Below are positions 16,059-23,748 of a stretch of DNA of 64,000 nucleotides, piece after piece. Below the pieces are notes generated by a model. It did not search any database and was not told where the DNA came from. It saw only the letters and a list, made by a program, of their open reading frames with translations. The DNA is from JAEUHQ01 sp964538915. GTDB taxonomy: Bacteria > Planctomycetota > UBA1135 > UBA2386. The translations under genes were made by a program, and so were the position numbers. How positions within the stretch are numbered: the first letter of the stretch is position 1; each line of letters starts with the position of its first letter. Location: contig CAZIFB010000003.1 of the NCBI GenBank assembly GCA_964538915.1, forward strand, positions 62,001 to 126,000. The letters are read 5' to 3'.

Positions 16059-17330
16059 ATGATGGTCCAGAGTCCCTTTCGCCTCGGCGCTCTCGCCCTC
16101 GCCACCGCGTTCTGCGCGGCGCAGGAGCCGAAGTTCGTGGCCTACCCGGATCGCGACATCCTGTCGCCGTTCCGAACACCGACCGACGTCTACGCGCCGC
16201 CCGACGCGCTCTTCCATCAGCTGCGCATCATGCAGGCGCTGGCCGATCGTCCCGACCTGCACAAGGACTTCGACCGCGACGGCCGCGAGGTCGTCGACGA
16301 CGCGCGGTGGCACGAAGCGCGCATCGAGGCGGAACGCATCGGGATCGACGCCGCGTACCTCGCGCAGATCATGCGCCTGCACAAGAACGCCGGCGAGCGC
16401 GCGACCGCGTTCTATGCGGCGTTCTTCTGCACGAACCGTGATCACGTCTTCAACCTGATCTCGCACATCCCCGGCGAGCCGGAGCGGAAGACGCGCGAAG
16501 CCGCGATGCCGCGCGCAATCGCGTACCTGCGTGCGAACCTCGGCCGCAAATTCGGCGACCTCCCTCCTGACGAGAGGGCCGCGATCGCGAAGTCGATGCC
16601 CGAGATCGGCAGCCCGGCCGCGAAGGCCGCGGGCATCCTGCGCGCACCGGTCGACCAGGACCACTTGCACGACGTGCGCCTCGTGCCCTTCTACCAGCTG
16701 CTCGACCTCGAAGAGCCGATCGACCAGGCACAGGGCCTCTGGTTCCTGAAGGAGGTCTTCCTGATCCGCCTCGACAAGGCGCTGGTGACGCTCGAGCCCG
16801 CGCTGCCTCGCATCCGTCAGCTCATCACGTCGAAGGACGACGCGGTGCGCGACCAGGCCATCGGCCTGATGCAGGCCGTCGGCAAGAAGGACCTGCGCAA
16901 GCCGCCGGTCGACGATCCCGCCGCATTGCCGCTCTGGGTCGACGAAGCTGCGAAGGCGCTGTTCGCACCGATCCGCAACCTGAACGACGCGATCGTGCAA
17001 CTCCACCCGAGCCCCGAGCGCGACGCAGTCGTGGCCGCCGGCATCAAGGCCCTCGAGGACTCGTCGATCGGCGACGCCTTCGTCGGACAGAACAAGGCCG
17101 GACAGTACGTGCGCGGCTACCGCCTCGTGACCGTGCCCGACGCGCTGAAACCGCTCGCGATTCCGGCCGGCGCGGTCGTGACCACGGTGAACGGCGTCGG
17201 CGTGTCGAACGCGAAGACGCTGCTGAACGCATTGCGCGAACAGCTCGCGCGCAAGGTCTACCCGAACGTGCTGCTCGTCGAGTACGTGCGCGGCGAGGAG
17301 ACGCACGCCGTCGAGTACCGCGTGATGTGA
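16059..17330 (+). CDS. Exported protein of unknown function with C-terminal PDZ-like domain
   Basis: A 423-residue protein with signal peptide LGALALATAFCAAQ. The central part is mostly helical, with HEAT-like spacing (RIRQLITSKDDAVRDQAIGLM), and shows no catalytic motif. The last 65 residues fit a PDZ fold: PLAIPAGAVVTTVNGVGVSN carries the GxVVxxVNGxxV strand typical of periplasmic PDZ domains, followed by a helix and VEYVRGEETHAVEYRV. There is no protease domain, so it may be a scaffold or sensor. It ends 4 nt from the convergent DUF1428 gene. I do not recognise the N-terminal part. Confidence 0.7.
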   Translation: MMVQSPFRLGALALATAFCAAQEPKFVAYPDRDILSPFRTPTDVYAPPDALFHQLRIMQALADRPDLHKDFDRDGREVVDDARWHEARIEAERIGIDAAYLAQIMRLHKNAGERATAFYAAFFCTNRDHVFNLISHIPGEPERKTREAAMPRAIAYLRANLGRKFGDLPPDERAAIAKSMPEIGSPAAKAAGILRAPVDQDHLHDVRLVPFYQLLDLEEPIDQAQGLWFLKEVFLIRLDKALVTLEPALPRIRQLITSKDDAVRDQAIGLMQAVGKKDLRKPPVDDPAALPLWVDEAAKALFAPIRNLNDAIVQLHPSPERDAVVAAGIKALEDSSIGDAFVGQNKAGQYVRGYRLVTVPDALKPLAIPAGAVVTTVNGVGVSNAKTLLNALREQLARKVYPNVLLVEYVRGEETHAVEYRVM

Positions 17331-17334
17331 CGCG

Positions 17335-17691
17335 TCAGAGAGAGACGAGCGACGCGAAGCCGCCGTGGGACATGCGCTTCATGTCGAACGGCATCGGCTT
17401 CTTCAGCATCGGCAGGAGCCGCGGATCGCTCAGCGCCTTCTCGTTGACGGCGGCGCGGTGCTTCTTGGAGCGGTAGAGGATCCACGCGAAGACGATCAGG
17501 TCGTCCTTCTTCGCCTTCACGAGCTTCGGGAAGGACAGCCCGTGGTGGACCTCCAGATCGTCGCCCACGCATTCGTGGTAGGCGAGCGCACCGTGCTCGC
17601 GCCAGACCTTCGCGGCCTTCTTCGCGAGAGCGACGTAGGCACGCAGCTTCTTCTTCGGGACGACCACGACGAATCCGTCGACGTAGGGCAT
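17335..17691 (-). CDS. DUF1428 family protein
   Basis: A 118-residue soluble protein with the DUF1428 pattern: MPYVDGFVVVVPKKKL at the start, then KVWREHGALAYHECVGDD and IVFAWILYRSKKHR, and the end PMPFDMKRMSHGGFASL. The family has a ferredoxin-like dimeric alpha+beta-barrel fold related to antibiotic monooxygenase-like proteins; no function is established. The length is normal for the family. The start lies 6 nt after a TAGCGT hexamer and has no Shine-Dalgarno. Confidence 0.9.
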   Translation of the reverse strand: MPYVDGFVVVVPKKKLRAYVALAKKAAKVWREHGALAYHECVGDDLEVHHGLSFPKLVKAKKDDLIVFAWILYRSKKHRAAVNEKALSDPRLLPMLKKPMPFDMKRMSHGGFASLVSL

Positions 17692-17697
17692 CGCGCC

Positions 17698-17703
17698 ACG
17701 CTA
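17698..17703 (-). promoter_or_regulatory. Probable -10 hexamer (TAGCGT) for the DUF1428 gene
   Basis: Minus-strand TAGCGT lies 6 nt before ATG 17691. It is in the 120-nt divergent gap shared with the secreted protein gene at 17812. Confidence 0.45.
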
Positions 17704-17785
17704 GTCGCGCCGCGCCGGCCGTGCACGCGGGACTCTTGCCGCGGGGAGAGTCGCCCGGTTCGCCGCGCACGGCGCGTCACGTGCG

Positions 17786-17791
17786 TACGGT
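17786..17791 (+). promoter_or_regulatory. Possible -10 hexamer (TACGGT)
   Basis: TACGGT lies 20 nt before ATG 17812. It fits TAnnnT, but the spacing is looser than in the leaderless-type cases. Confidence 0.25.
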
Positions 17792-17811
17792 GCGACTCCG
17801 GGAACCCGAAC

Positions 17812-18522
17812 ATGAAGACCCTCGCACCCATCCTCCTCACGCTCGCAGTCACCGCCGCCTCCGCGCACGCGCAGGCACCGATCCCCTGGCCGCTCGGCGC
17901 CCCCGTGCCGACGACGATCGAGAACAACGGAACGGCGCCGCTGTCGTACATGTTCTGCACCCCCACGGTGACCGACGCTGCGGGGCAGCCGGTGACGACG
18001 GGCCTCTGCGCCTTCGCGTTCCTCCAGCTGCCGCCCGGCGAGACGTCGACGACGCACTGGCTCCAGACCGACGACTTCGGCGCGCCCGTGCCTCCGGGTC
18101 TCTACTTCGTGAACGGCGTGCCCTTCGCGATCGGTGCGACCGACGCCGCGCTGCGCAGCCTCGGCTCGCCGCACCCCGGCTCGACGCGCGTGATCGAACT
18201 CGCGTCGCCGAACGACCCGAACGCCCCGTACATCCTGGCCGCCGCGTTCTCCTCGACGACCGGCTTCTCGCTCGGCTGCGGCGTGCAGTTCCCGCTCGAC
18301 AACGACGGCCTCCTCGGCGCGTCGCTGTCGGACCCCGCGGTGTTCCAGAACTTCTTCGGCGTGCTCGACGGCGCAGGCCGTTCGTCCGCCCCCGCGATCG
18401 CACTGCCCGCCATCCCCGAACTCGTCGGCCTGCCGTTCGATCTCGCGTTCACGACGCTGTCGCCCGCGTCACCCTGCGGCTTCGTCCGCGCGAGCGCCGT
18501 TTCGCACGTCACGGTGCAGTGA
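17812..18522 (+). CDS. Small secreted protein with the shared C-terminal module
   Basis: A 236-residue exported protein; the signal peptide ends near ASAHAQ. Residues about 22-125 form a beta-rich domain of immunoglobulin-like pattern (NNGTAPLSYMFC ... LQLPPGETSTTHW ... VPPGLYFVNGVPF). From residue 138 the protein aligns with the C-terminal module of the protein at 2191-4275: PYILAAAFSSTTGF, PLDNDGLL, NFFGVLDGAGRSSAPAIALP, PELVG. The last 14 bases overlap the convergent membrane protein gene. The function is unknown; the shared module may serve secretion or surface attachment. Confidence 0.78.
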   Translation: MKTLAPILLTLAVTAASAHAQAPIPWPLGAPVPTTIENNGTAPLSYMFCTPTVTDAAGQPVTTGLCAFAFLQLPPGETSTTHWLQTDDFGAPVPPGLYFVNGVPFAIGATDAALRSLGSPHPGSTRVIELASPNDPNAPYILAAAFSSTTGFSLGCGVQFPLDNDGLLGASLSDPAVFQNFFGVLDGAGRSSAPAIALPAIPELVGLPFDLAFTTLSPASPCGFVRASAVSHVTVQ

Positions 18523-19069
18523 GGACCGCGCCTTGGTTGCACGCAGCGAACTCGCGCGCCAGATCTTCGGTGCGGAACTCGAAGCGGACGTGATCGCCGC
18601 ACTCGGTGACGTGCACTGCACGCCCGAACGAGAGCAAGACGAGGGGCAACGCCAGAACCACGAGAGCGACGGAACCGAGCAGGTTCCCGAGCGTGTCGAT
18701 GTGGATCACGCCCCACTCCTGCCACGGCTCGCGCCAAAGCGCGCCGCGAGGCGCACCGACCCACCTAGCCGCAACCGCGACGACGCCGAGCGTCGCGAAC
18801 ACCCGCCACACGCGGCAGAAACGGCACATCGGCGCGCGATACCGCCGCACGCCCGCGATCGTACGGCGGCGATCGTACGGGTCCGGTACGCGCACCTTCA
18901 CGCGCATGGTCCCGGTCGCGCGGCGCAGACCACACTTCATGCAAGTCTCCGGCCAGAGCGGTGCGTGGGCCGCGGGCAGGCGCACCGCAGGCCAGTCGCG
19001 GCGCAGCGACAAGCGCCACGGCAACAGGATGCTGCGCAGCCAACCCCGGCCTGCTCCGATCCGATTCAT
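18509..19069 (-). CDS. Small membrane protein with two CxxC pairs
   Basis: A 186-residue protein. CMKCG (Cys43, Cys46) and CRFCR (Cys82, Cys85) form a likely zinc ribbon in the cytoplasmic N-terminal part. Two hydrophobic segments follow (about 89-104 and 126-148), then a C-terminal tail EFRTEDLAREFAACNQG. I do not recognise a named family; the zinc-ribbon plus two-helix layout is seen in uncharacterised planctomycete proteins. Its 3' end overlaps the convergent secreted protein gene by 14 nt. ATG 19069 is the first start compatible with the cysteine region; no Shine-Dalgarno is seen. Confidence 0.6.
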   Translation of the reverse strand: MNRIGAGRGWLRSILLPWRLSLRRDWPAVRLPAAHAPLWPETCMKCGLRRATGTMRVKVRVPDPYDRRRTIAGVRRYRAPMCRFCRVWRVFATLGVVAVAARWVGAPRGALWREPWQEWGVIHIDTLGNLLGSVALVVLALPLVLLSFGRAVHVTECGDHVRFEFRTEDLAREFAACNQGAVLTAP

Positions 19070-19216
19070 CGCGGCAGTCCGTCCTTCGTCGTCACCTGGC
19101 GCAACACGCACAGTTCGTAGCGTCCTGGACCCGGCGGTCAACTTGCGGCGAGGGGCTCCGGGACTTCTTCGGGAATGCACGGCGGGGCGCACCGTCCCAG
19201 GCGCGCGGCGGCCTGC

Positions 19217-19468
19217 ATGACCGACCTCCAGTCGCAGAAGCTGATCGTGGCGAAAGGCTGCATGTTCTTCCTGCTCGTCGGCCTCGCCGCGTTCGCGATC
19301 TGGCGGCAACAACCGACCCTCGTCACCGCCACCCTGCTCGCCGTTCTCGTGTGGGCCTCGGCGCGCTCGTACTACTTCCTCTTCCACGTGCTCGAGAAGT
19401 ACGTCGACCCGCGACTGCGATACGCCGGCCTGCTCAACCTGCTGCGCACGATCCGGCGGCGGCACTGA
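19217..19468 (+). CDS. Small two-helix membrane protein of unknown function
   Basis: An 83-residue protein from ATG 19217. It has two adjacent hydrophobic segments (CMFFLLVGLAAFAIW and LVTATLLAVLVWASARSYYF), with a basic C-terminal tail (LLNLLRTIRRRH) that should be cytoplasmic. No catalytic motif is seen. It lies 42 nt before the ABC-F gene on the same strand, but that gene has its own -10-like hexamer. An upstream in-frame ATG at 19175 would add a basic non-hydrophobic stretch that does not look coding. Confidence 0.55.
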   Translation: MTDLQSQKLIVAKGCMFFLLVGLAAFAIWRQQPTLVTATLLAVLVWASARSYYFLFHVLEKYVDPRLRYAGLLNLLRTIRRRH

Positions 19469-19494
19469 CGGGGGCGCGACGCTCGCGATCGCGC

Positions 19495-19500
19495 TAGCCT
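19495..19500 (+). promoter_or_regulatory. Probable -10 hexamer (TAGCCT) for the ABC-F gene
   Basis: TAGCCT lies 10 nt before ATG 19511 with no Shine-Dalgarno. The following GTGCGCCCC resembles the sequence after the TATCCT hexamers at 34858 and 50863. Confidence 0.45.
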
Positions 19501-19510
19501 GTGCGCCCCG

Positions 19511-21409
19511 ATGACGCTCGTCACGCTCGACAAGATCACCCGCCGCTTCGGCGAGTTCGCGATCCTCGACGGGCTCTCGCTGCGCGTCGACGAAGGCGAC
19601 CGCATCGGCGTCGTGGGCGACAACGGCGCCGGCAAGACGACGATGGTCCGCATCCTCGCGGGCGTCGACGAGGCCGACCTCGGTCAGCGCAACCCGCGCC
19701 GCGACCTGCGCATCGCGTACGGCGCGCAGATGCCGGCGATGCCGAAGGGCACGACGATCCACGATCTGGTGATGCGCGGCACCGGCGAACACGGCGCGCT
19801 GGAGACCAGGATGCGCGCGCTCGAAGCGAAGATGGCGGCGGGCGACGAAGCGGCGCTGCGGGAGTACGGCGAGCTGCAGGCGGCGTTCGAGGCGGGCGGC
19901 GGATACGAGCGCAAACACCGCGTCGAGAAGGTGCTGTCGGGGCTCGGCTTCCCGATCGCCGACATGCAGAAGGACGTCGCGGTGCTGAGCGGCGGCGAGA
20001 AGTCGCGCGTGCAGCTCTCGATCCTGATGACGACGCCCGCCGATCTGCTGATCCTCGACGAGCCGACCAACCACCTCGACCTGCAGGGCATCGAGTTCGT
20101 CGAGGACTTCATCCAGCGCTACCCCGGCGCCGTCGTCGTGGTGAGCCACGACCGCCGTTTCCTCGACAACACGGCGACGTCGATCGTCGAGGTGGCGGAC
20201 GGCGTCGCGAACCGCTGGAAGGGCAACTTCGCGCACTACAGCCAGCAGCGCGACCTCGCCCTGCTGACACAGGCGCGGCAGTACAAGAACCAGCGCGAGT
20301 TCGTCGAGAAGGAGATGGAGTACATCCGCCGCAACATGGCGGGCCGCATGAGCGCGCAGGCGAAGGGGCGCCTGAAGCGGCTGCAGCGCCTGCAGCTGAT
20401 CGACAAGCCGAAGGGCAACCGAAGCGAGATGAAGCTGACGTTCGGCCGGACGACGCGGGGGCAGCAGGGCCAGACGGCGATCGAGTGCGAGGACGTGCGT
20501 GTGTCGATCGGAGGCCGCACGCTGATCGAGCACGGCGAGCTGCGCGTGTGGTTCGGCGAAGTCACCGCGCTGCTCGGCAAGAACGGCGCCGGCAAGACGA
20601 CCCTGCTGCGCCTGCTCGCCGGTCACGGCCAGCCTGCCGGCGGTTCGATCCGGCGCGCGCAGAACCTGCGCGTCGGCTACTTCAGCCAGGAGAAGAACGA
20701 CCTGCCGCAGCAAGGGACCGTGCTCGAGGCGCTGCGCGAACTCGACCGCACCGTCGACGAACGCACGCTGCGCGACCACCTCGCGTTGTTCCTGTTCTGC
20801 GGCGACGACGTGGAGAAGCCGGTCGCAGAGCTGTCCGGCGGCGAGAAGCAGCGCCTGTCGCTCGCGCGCATGACGCGCGCGCAGTTCGACCTCCTGTGCC
20901 TCGACGAACCGACGAACCACCTCGACGTCGCGGGGACCGAGGGCCTCGAACAGGCGCTGAAGGAGTTCCCGGGCACCGTGGTGCTGATCACCCACGACCG
21001 CCAGCTCGTCGAGTCCGTCGCCGATCGCGTCGCGTGGGTCGAGAACGGCGCGATCCGCACGTTCGACCAGGGCCTGGGCCAGTGCCTGCGCGTGCTCGCG
21101 GAGGAGCGTTCCGCCGCGCGTGCCGCCGAGAGCGAAGAGCGCGACCGGGCGGCGAGGAAGAACGAGGCCGCGACCGCCGAGCCGGCCCGGAGGGCCATGG
21201 AGACGGGCAAGGTGCGCAACCCCCTGATGTTCCAGAGGCTCGAGGAGCGGATCATGACCCTCGAAGCCGACATCGAGGGACTGCGCGCGGCGATGCTCGA
21301 CCCCGCGAACTACGCCAGCGCGTCGAAGATGAAGGAGTTGCAGGGGACCGAGGCGGCGAAGAAGGCCGAACTCGCCGACGCCTACGCGCAGTGGGAGAAC
21401 TGGCAGTAG
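19511..21409 (+). CDS. ABC-F family ATPase (Uup/translation-factor type)
   Basis: A 632-residue cytoplasmic protein with two ABC ATPase domains and no membrane segment, the ABC-F layout. Walker A is GDNGAGKTT near residue 37 and GKNGAGKTT near 357. The signatures are LSGGEKSR and LSGGEKQR. Both Walker B segments read LDEPTNHLD. The linker between domains (about 265-310) is highly basic and helical (GRMSAQAKGRLKRLQRLQL), as in the P-site tRNA interaction motif. The C-terminal coiled coil (about 575-632, FQRLEERIMTLEADIEGLRAAM) is Uup-like. ABC-F proteins bind the ribosome and relieve stalling or confer antibiotic protection; which applies here is not clear. Confidence 0.93.
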   Translation: MTLVTLDKITRRFGEFAILDGLSLRVDEGDRIGVVGDNGAGKTTMVRILAGVDEADLGQRNPRRDLRIAYGAQMPAMPKGTTIHDLVMRGTGEHGALETRMRALEAKMAAGDEAALREYGELQAAFEAGGGYERKHRVEKVLSGLGFPIADMQKDVAVLSGGEKSRVQLSILMTTPADLLILDEPTNHLDLQGIEFVEDFIQRYPGAVVVVSHDRRFLDNTATSIVEVADGVANRWKGNFAHYSQQRDLALLTQARQYKNQREFVEKEMEYIRRNMAGRMSAQAKGRLKRLQRLQLIDKPKGNRSEMKLTFGRTTRGQQGQTAIECEDVRVSIGGRTLIEHGELRVWFGEVTALLGKNGAGKTTLLRLLAGHGQPAGGSIRRAQNLRVGYFSQEKNDLPQQGTVLEALRELDRTVDERTLRDHLALFLFCGDDVEKPVAELSGGEKQRLSLARMTRAQFDLLCLDEPTNHLDVAGTEGLEQALKEFPGTVVLITHDRQLVESVADRVAWVENGAIRTFDQGLGQCLRVLAEERSAARAAESEERDRAARKNEAATAEPARRAMETGKVRNPLMFQRLEERIMTLEADIEGLRAAMLDPANYASASKMKELQGTEAAKKAELADAYAQWENWQ

Positions 21410-21518
21410 TCCCTCGTCGGCGGCCCGGCCGCGAGCGCAGGAGATTCTCGAGACCGCTGCACCCTCCGGCCCTCGATCGGCCTTGTCGTTCCGCCCCGCT
21501 CCCCCTTCCCTCCCGCCG

Positions 21519-23609
21519 ATGCTCCGCGCCCTTCTGATCGCCTTCGTCTGGTCCTGTCCCCTCGACCTCGCTGCCGCGCAGGCGTTCTCCGGCGACTGGC
21601 GCGGCGAGATCCGTGTGCCCGGCTCACCGCTCGAGGTGATCGTGCACCTCGAAGAGAAGGGCGAAGGCTACACCGGCACCATCGACATCCCGGCGCAGAA
21701 CGCGAAGGCGCTCGAGCTGGTGAAGTTCGCGCTGCAGGACGGTCGCCTGTCGTTCGCGATCGCCGACGTGCCGGGCGACCCGACGTTCGACGGGGCGCTC
21801 GACGCGGCGAAGAGCGTGTTCGCCGGCGCCTTCACACAGGGAGGTGCGAAGCTGGAGTTCTCGCTGTCGCGAGCCGGCGCGGCCGCAGCGAACGATGCCG
21901 CGAAGTTCGCGTCGATGCCGGCGTGGCTGGACGAGACGCGGGAGATGTTCGACGTGCCGGGCTGTGCGGTCGCGGTCGTGAAGCGAGGCGACGTCATCGC
22001 GACGTTTGGCAGCGGCAAGCGCGACGTCGACGGGGGCCTGCCCGTGACCCCGGACACACTGTTCGCGATCGGCAGCAGCACGAAGGCGTTCACCACGTTC
22101 GTGCTCGCGATGCTCGCCGACGAAGGCAAGCTCGACTGGGACGCGCCGGTGCGGCGGTGGCTGCCCGACTTCGCGCTCGCGGACGCGCCGCTCGGCGAAC
22201 GGATCACGCCGCGCGACCTGGTGACGCACCGCAGCGGCATGCCGCGCCACGACCTCGTGTGGTACGGGGCGAGATTCGACCGCGCCGAGATGGTGCAGCG
22301 CCTGCGCTGGCTGCCGCTCAATCACGACCTTCGCACCGACTTCCAATACAACAACCTCATGTTCCTGACGGCCGGCCACCTCGCGGAACGGGTCGCGGGC
22401 ACGACGTGGGAGGAACTGGTGCGGCAGCGGGTGTTCGAACCGCTCGCCATGCAGCGCAGCAACTTCGAGGTGGAGAAGTCGAAGGCCGACCCGGACCACG
22501 CCACGCCGTACCGGCGGAGCAACGGCCACACGAAGGCGGTCCCGTTCCGCGACATCACCTCGATCGGACCCGCGGGCTCGATCAACTCGTCGGTGCGCGA
22601 GATGGCGAACTGGGTGTCGCTGCACGTGCAGCGGGGCACGTTCGACTCGCGAAGGCTGCTGCAGGCGGCGACCGTCGACGACCTGCACACGGTGCGGATG
22701 CCGATCGACGGCGGAGCGCGGGAGACGCCGGAGATCGTCGGCGTCGGCTACGCCCTCGGCTGGTTCGTCGACGTCTACCGCGGCCACCGGCGCATCCACC
22801 ACGGCGGCAACATCGACGGCTTCTCCGCCCTCGTCGCGATGCTGCCCGACACGGGCTACGGCTTCGTCGTGCTGACCAACCTCGACGGAAACCCGCTGCC
22901 CGAGCTCGTCGTGCGGCAGCTGGCCGATCGCGTACTCGACCTCGAACCGCGCGACTACCGGACCGCGATCCGGGCTCGCCAGGAGGCTGCCGAGAGTGCC
23001 GCGGACAAGGCCAAGGACGGCGCCCTCGGCGAACGCAAGAAGGACACGCACCCGTCGCGGGCCCTGAACGAGTTCGCCGGTGAGTACCGCCATCCTGGCT
23101 ACGGCGACTGCCGCGTCGCGCACGACGGCACCGGCCTCACGATCGACTTCCACGGGATCGTGTGTCCGCTCGATCACTGGCACTACGACGTGTTCGTGTG
23201 CCGCGAAACCGAGGACACTCCCGAGATCGCCGGCACGAAGGTCCAGTTCTCGAGCGACCTCGACGGCGACGTCGCGTCAGTGCATGCGGTCCTCGACCCG
23301 AACGTGCCGCCGATCGTGTTCGAGCGGCAGCCGGACGCCCGCCTTCGGGATCCGTTGTTCCTGGCCCGCCTCGCCGGTGAATACCGGCTGCCGACGCAGG
23401 TCGCGACGTTCGCCGTGAGCGGTGCGAAGCTCGTCGTGACCCTGCCCGGTCAACGCTACGAACTCGAGCCGCGCCAGGGTCTCGTGTTCGCCCTGTCGGG
23501 CCTCGCCGGCTACTCGGTGCGCTTCGTGGAGGACGGCGGCGGCGACGTGAAGAGGGTCGTCTTCCGCCAGCCAGAGGGCGCGTTCGAGGCCGTTCGTCGC
23601 GACGGCTGA
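21519..23609 (+). CDS. Exported serine hydrolase, beta-lactamase/class C type with C-terminal DUF3471
   Basis: A 696-residue secreted protein with a short signal peptide (ALLIAFVWSCPLDLAAAQ). An N-terminal lipocalin-like domain (about 22-120, SGDWRGEIRVPGSPLEVIV) precedes the penicillin-binding/beta-lactamase class C fold. Catalytic residues are in place: Ser186-x-x-Lys189 in GSSTKAF, Tyr277-x-Asn279 in QYNNLMF and HHGG in the third motif. After about residue 515 comes a DUF3471-type domain (LNEFAGEYRHPGYG), then another similar strand set (LAGEYRLPTQ). Such proteins act on D-amino-acid peptides or esters outside the cell. A TTG at 21483 is in frame, but ATG 21519 begins the signal peptide. 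Confidence 0.88.
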   Translation: MLRALLIAFVWSCPLDLAAAQAFSGDWRGEIRVPGSPLEVIVHLEEKGEGYTGTIDIPAQNAKALELVKFALQDGRLSFAIADVPGDPTFDGALDAAKSVFAGAFTQGGAKLEFSLSRAGAAAANDAAKFASMPAWLDETREMFDVPGCAVAVVKRGDVIATFGSGKRDVDGGLPVTPDTLFAIGSSTKAFTTFVLAMLADEGKLDWDAPVRRWLPDFALADAPLGERITPRDLVTHRSGMPRHDLVWYGARFDRAEMVQRLRWLPLNHDLRTDFQYNNLMFLTAGHLAERVAGTTWEELVRQRVFEPLAMQRSNFEVEKSKADPDHATPYRRSNGHTKAVPFRDITSIGPAGSINSSVREMANWVSLHVQRGTFDSRRLLQAATVDDLHTVRMPIDGGARETPEIVGVGYALGWFVDVYRGHRRIHHGGNIDGFSALVAMLPDTGYGFVVLTNLDGNPLPELVVRQLADRVLDLEPRDYRTAIRARQEAAESAADKAKDGALGERKKDTHPSRALNEFAGEYRHPGYGDCRVAHDGTGLTIDFHGIVCPLDHWHYDVFVCRETEDTPEIAGTKVQFSSDLDGDVASVHAVLDPNVPPIVFERQPDARLRDPLFLARLAGEYRLPTQVATFAVSGAKLVVTLPGQRYELEPRQGLVFALSGLAGYSVRFVEDGGGDVKRVVFRQPEGAFEAVRRDG

Positions 23610-23735
23610 TCGCCGTGCGACCGGCTTGACCCGGCGCTTACGACGGATCGTCGCCTCGGCCCGTTCGTGCCCTTCACCAGTGCGACGCGACGCCGAGAAC
23701 TTCTCCCGAGCGATCGCGTTCGCGCGCGCCCTTCC

Positions 23736-23741
23736 AAGGAG
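23736..23741 (+). promoter_or_regulatory. Strong ribosome binding site AAGGAG
   Basis: AAGGAG is 7 nt upstream of ATG 23749. It is one of very few canonical Shine-Dalgarno sites in the window, fixes the start of the lipoprotein gene, and suggests strong translation of this operon. Confidence 0.8.
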
Positions 23742-23748
23742 ACAAGAC

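Noticed and set aside
23626..23631. TTGACC as a -35 box before the repeat-lipoprotein operon
   Set aside because: No -10-like hexamer is found 16-18 nt downstream.
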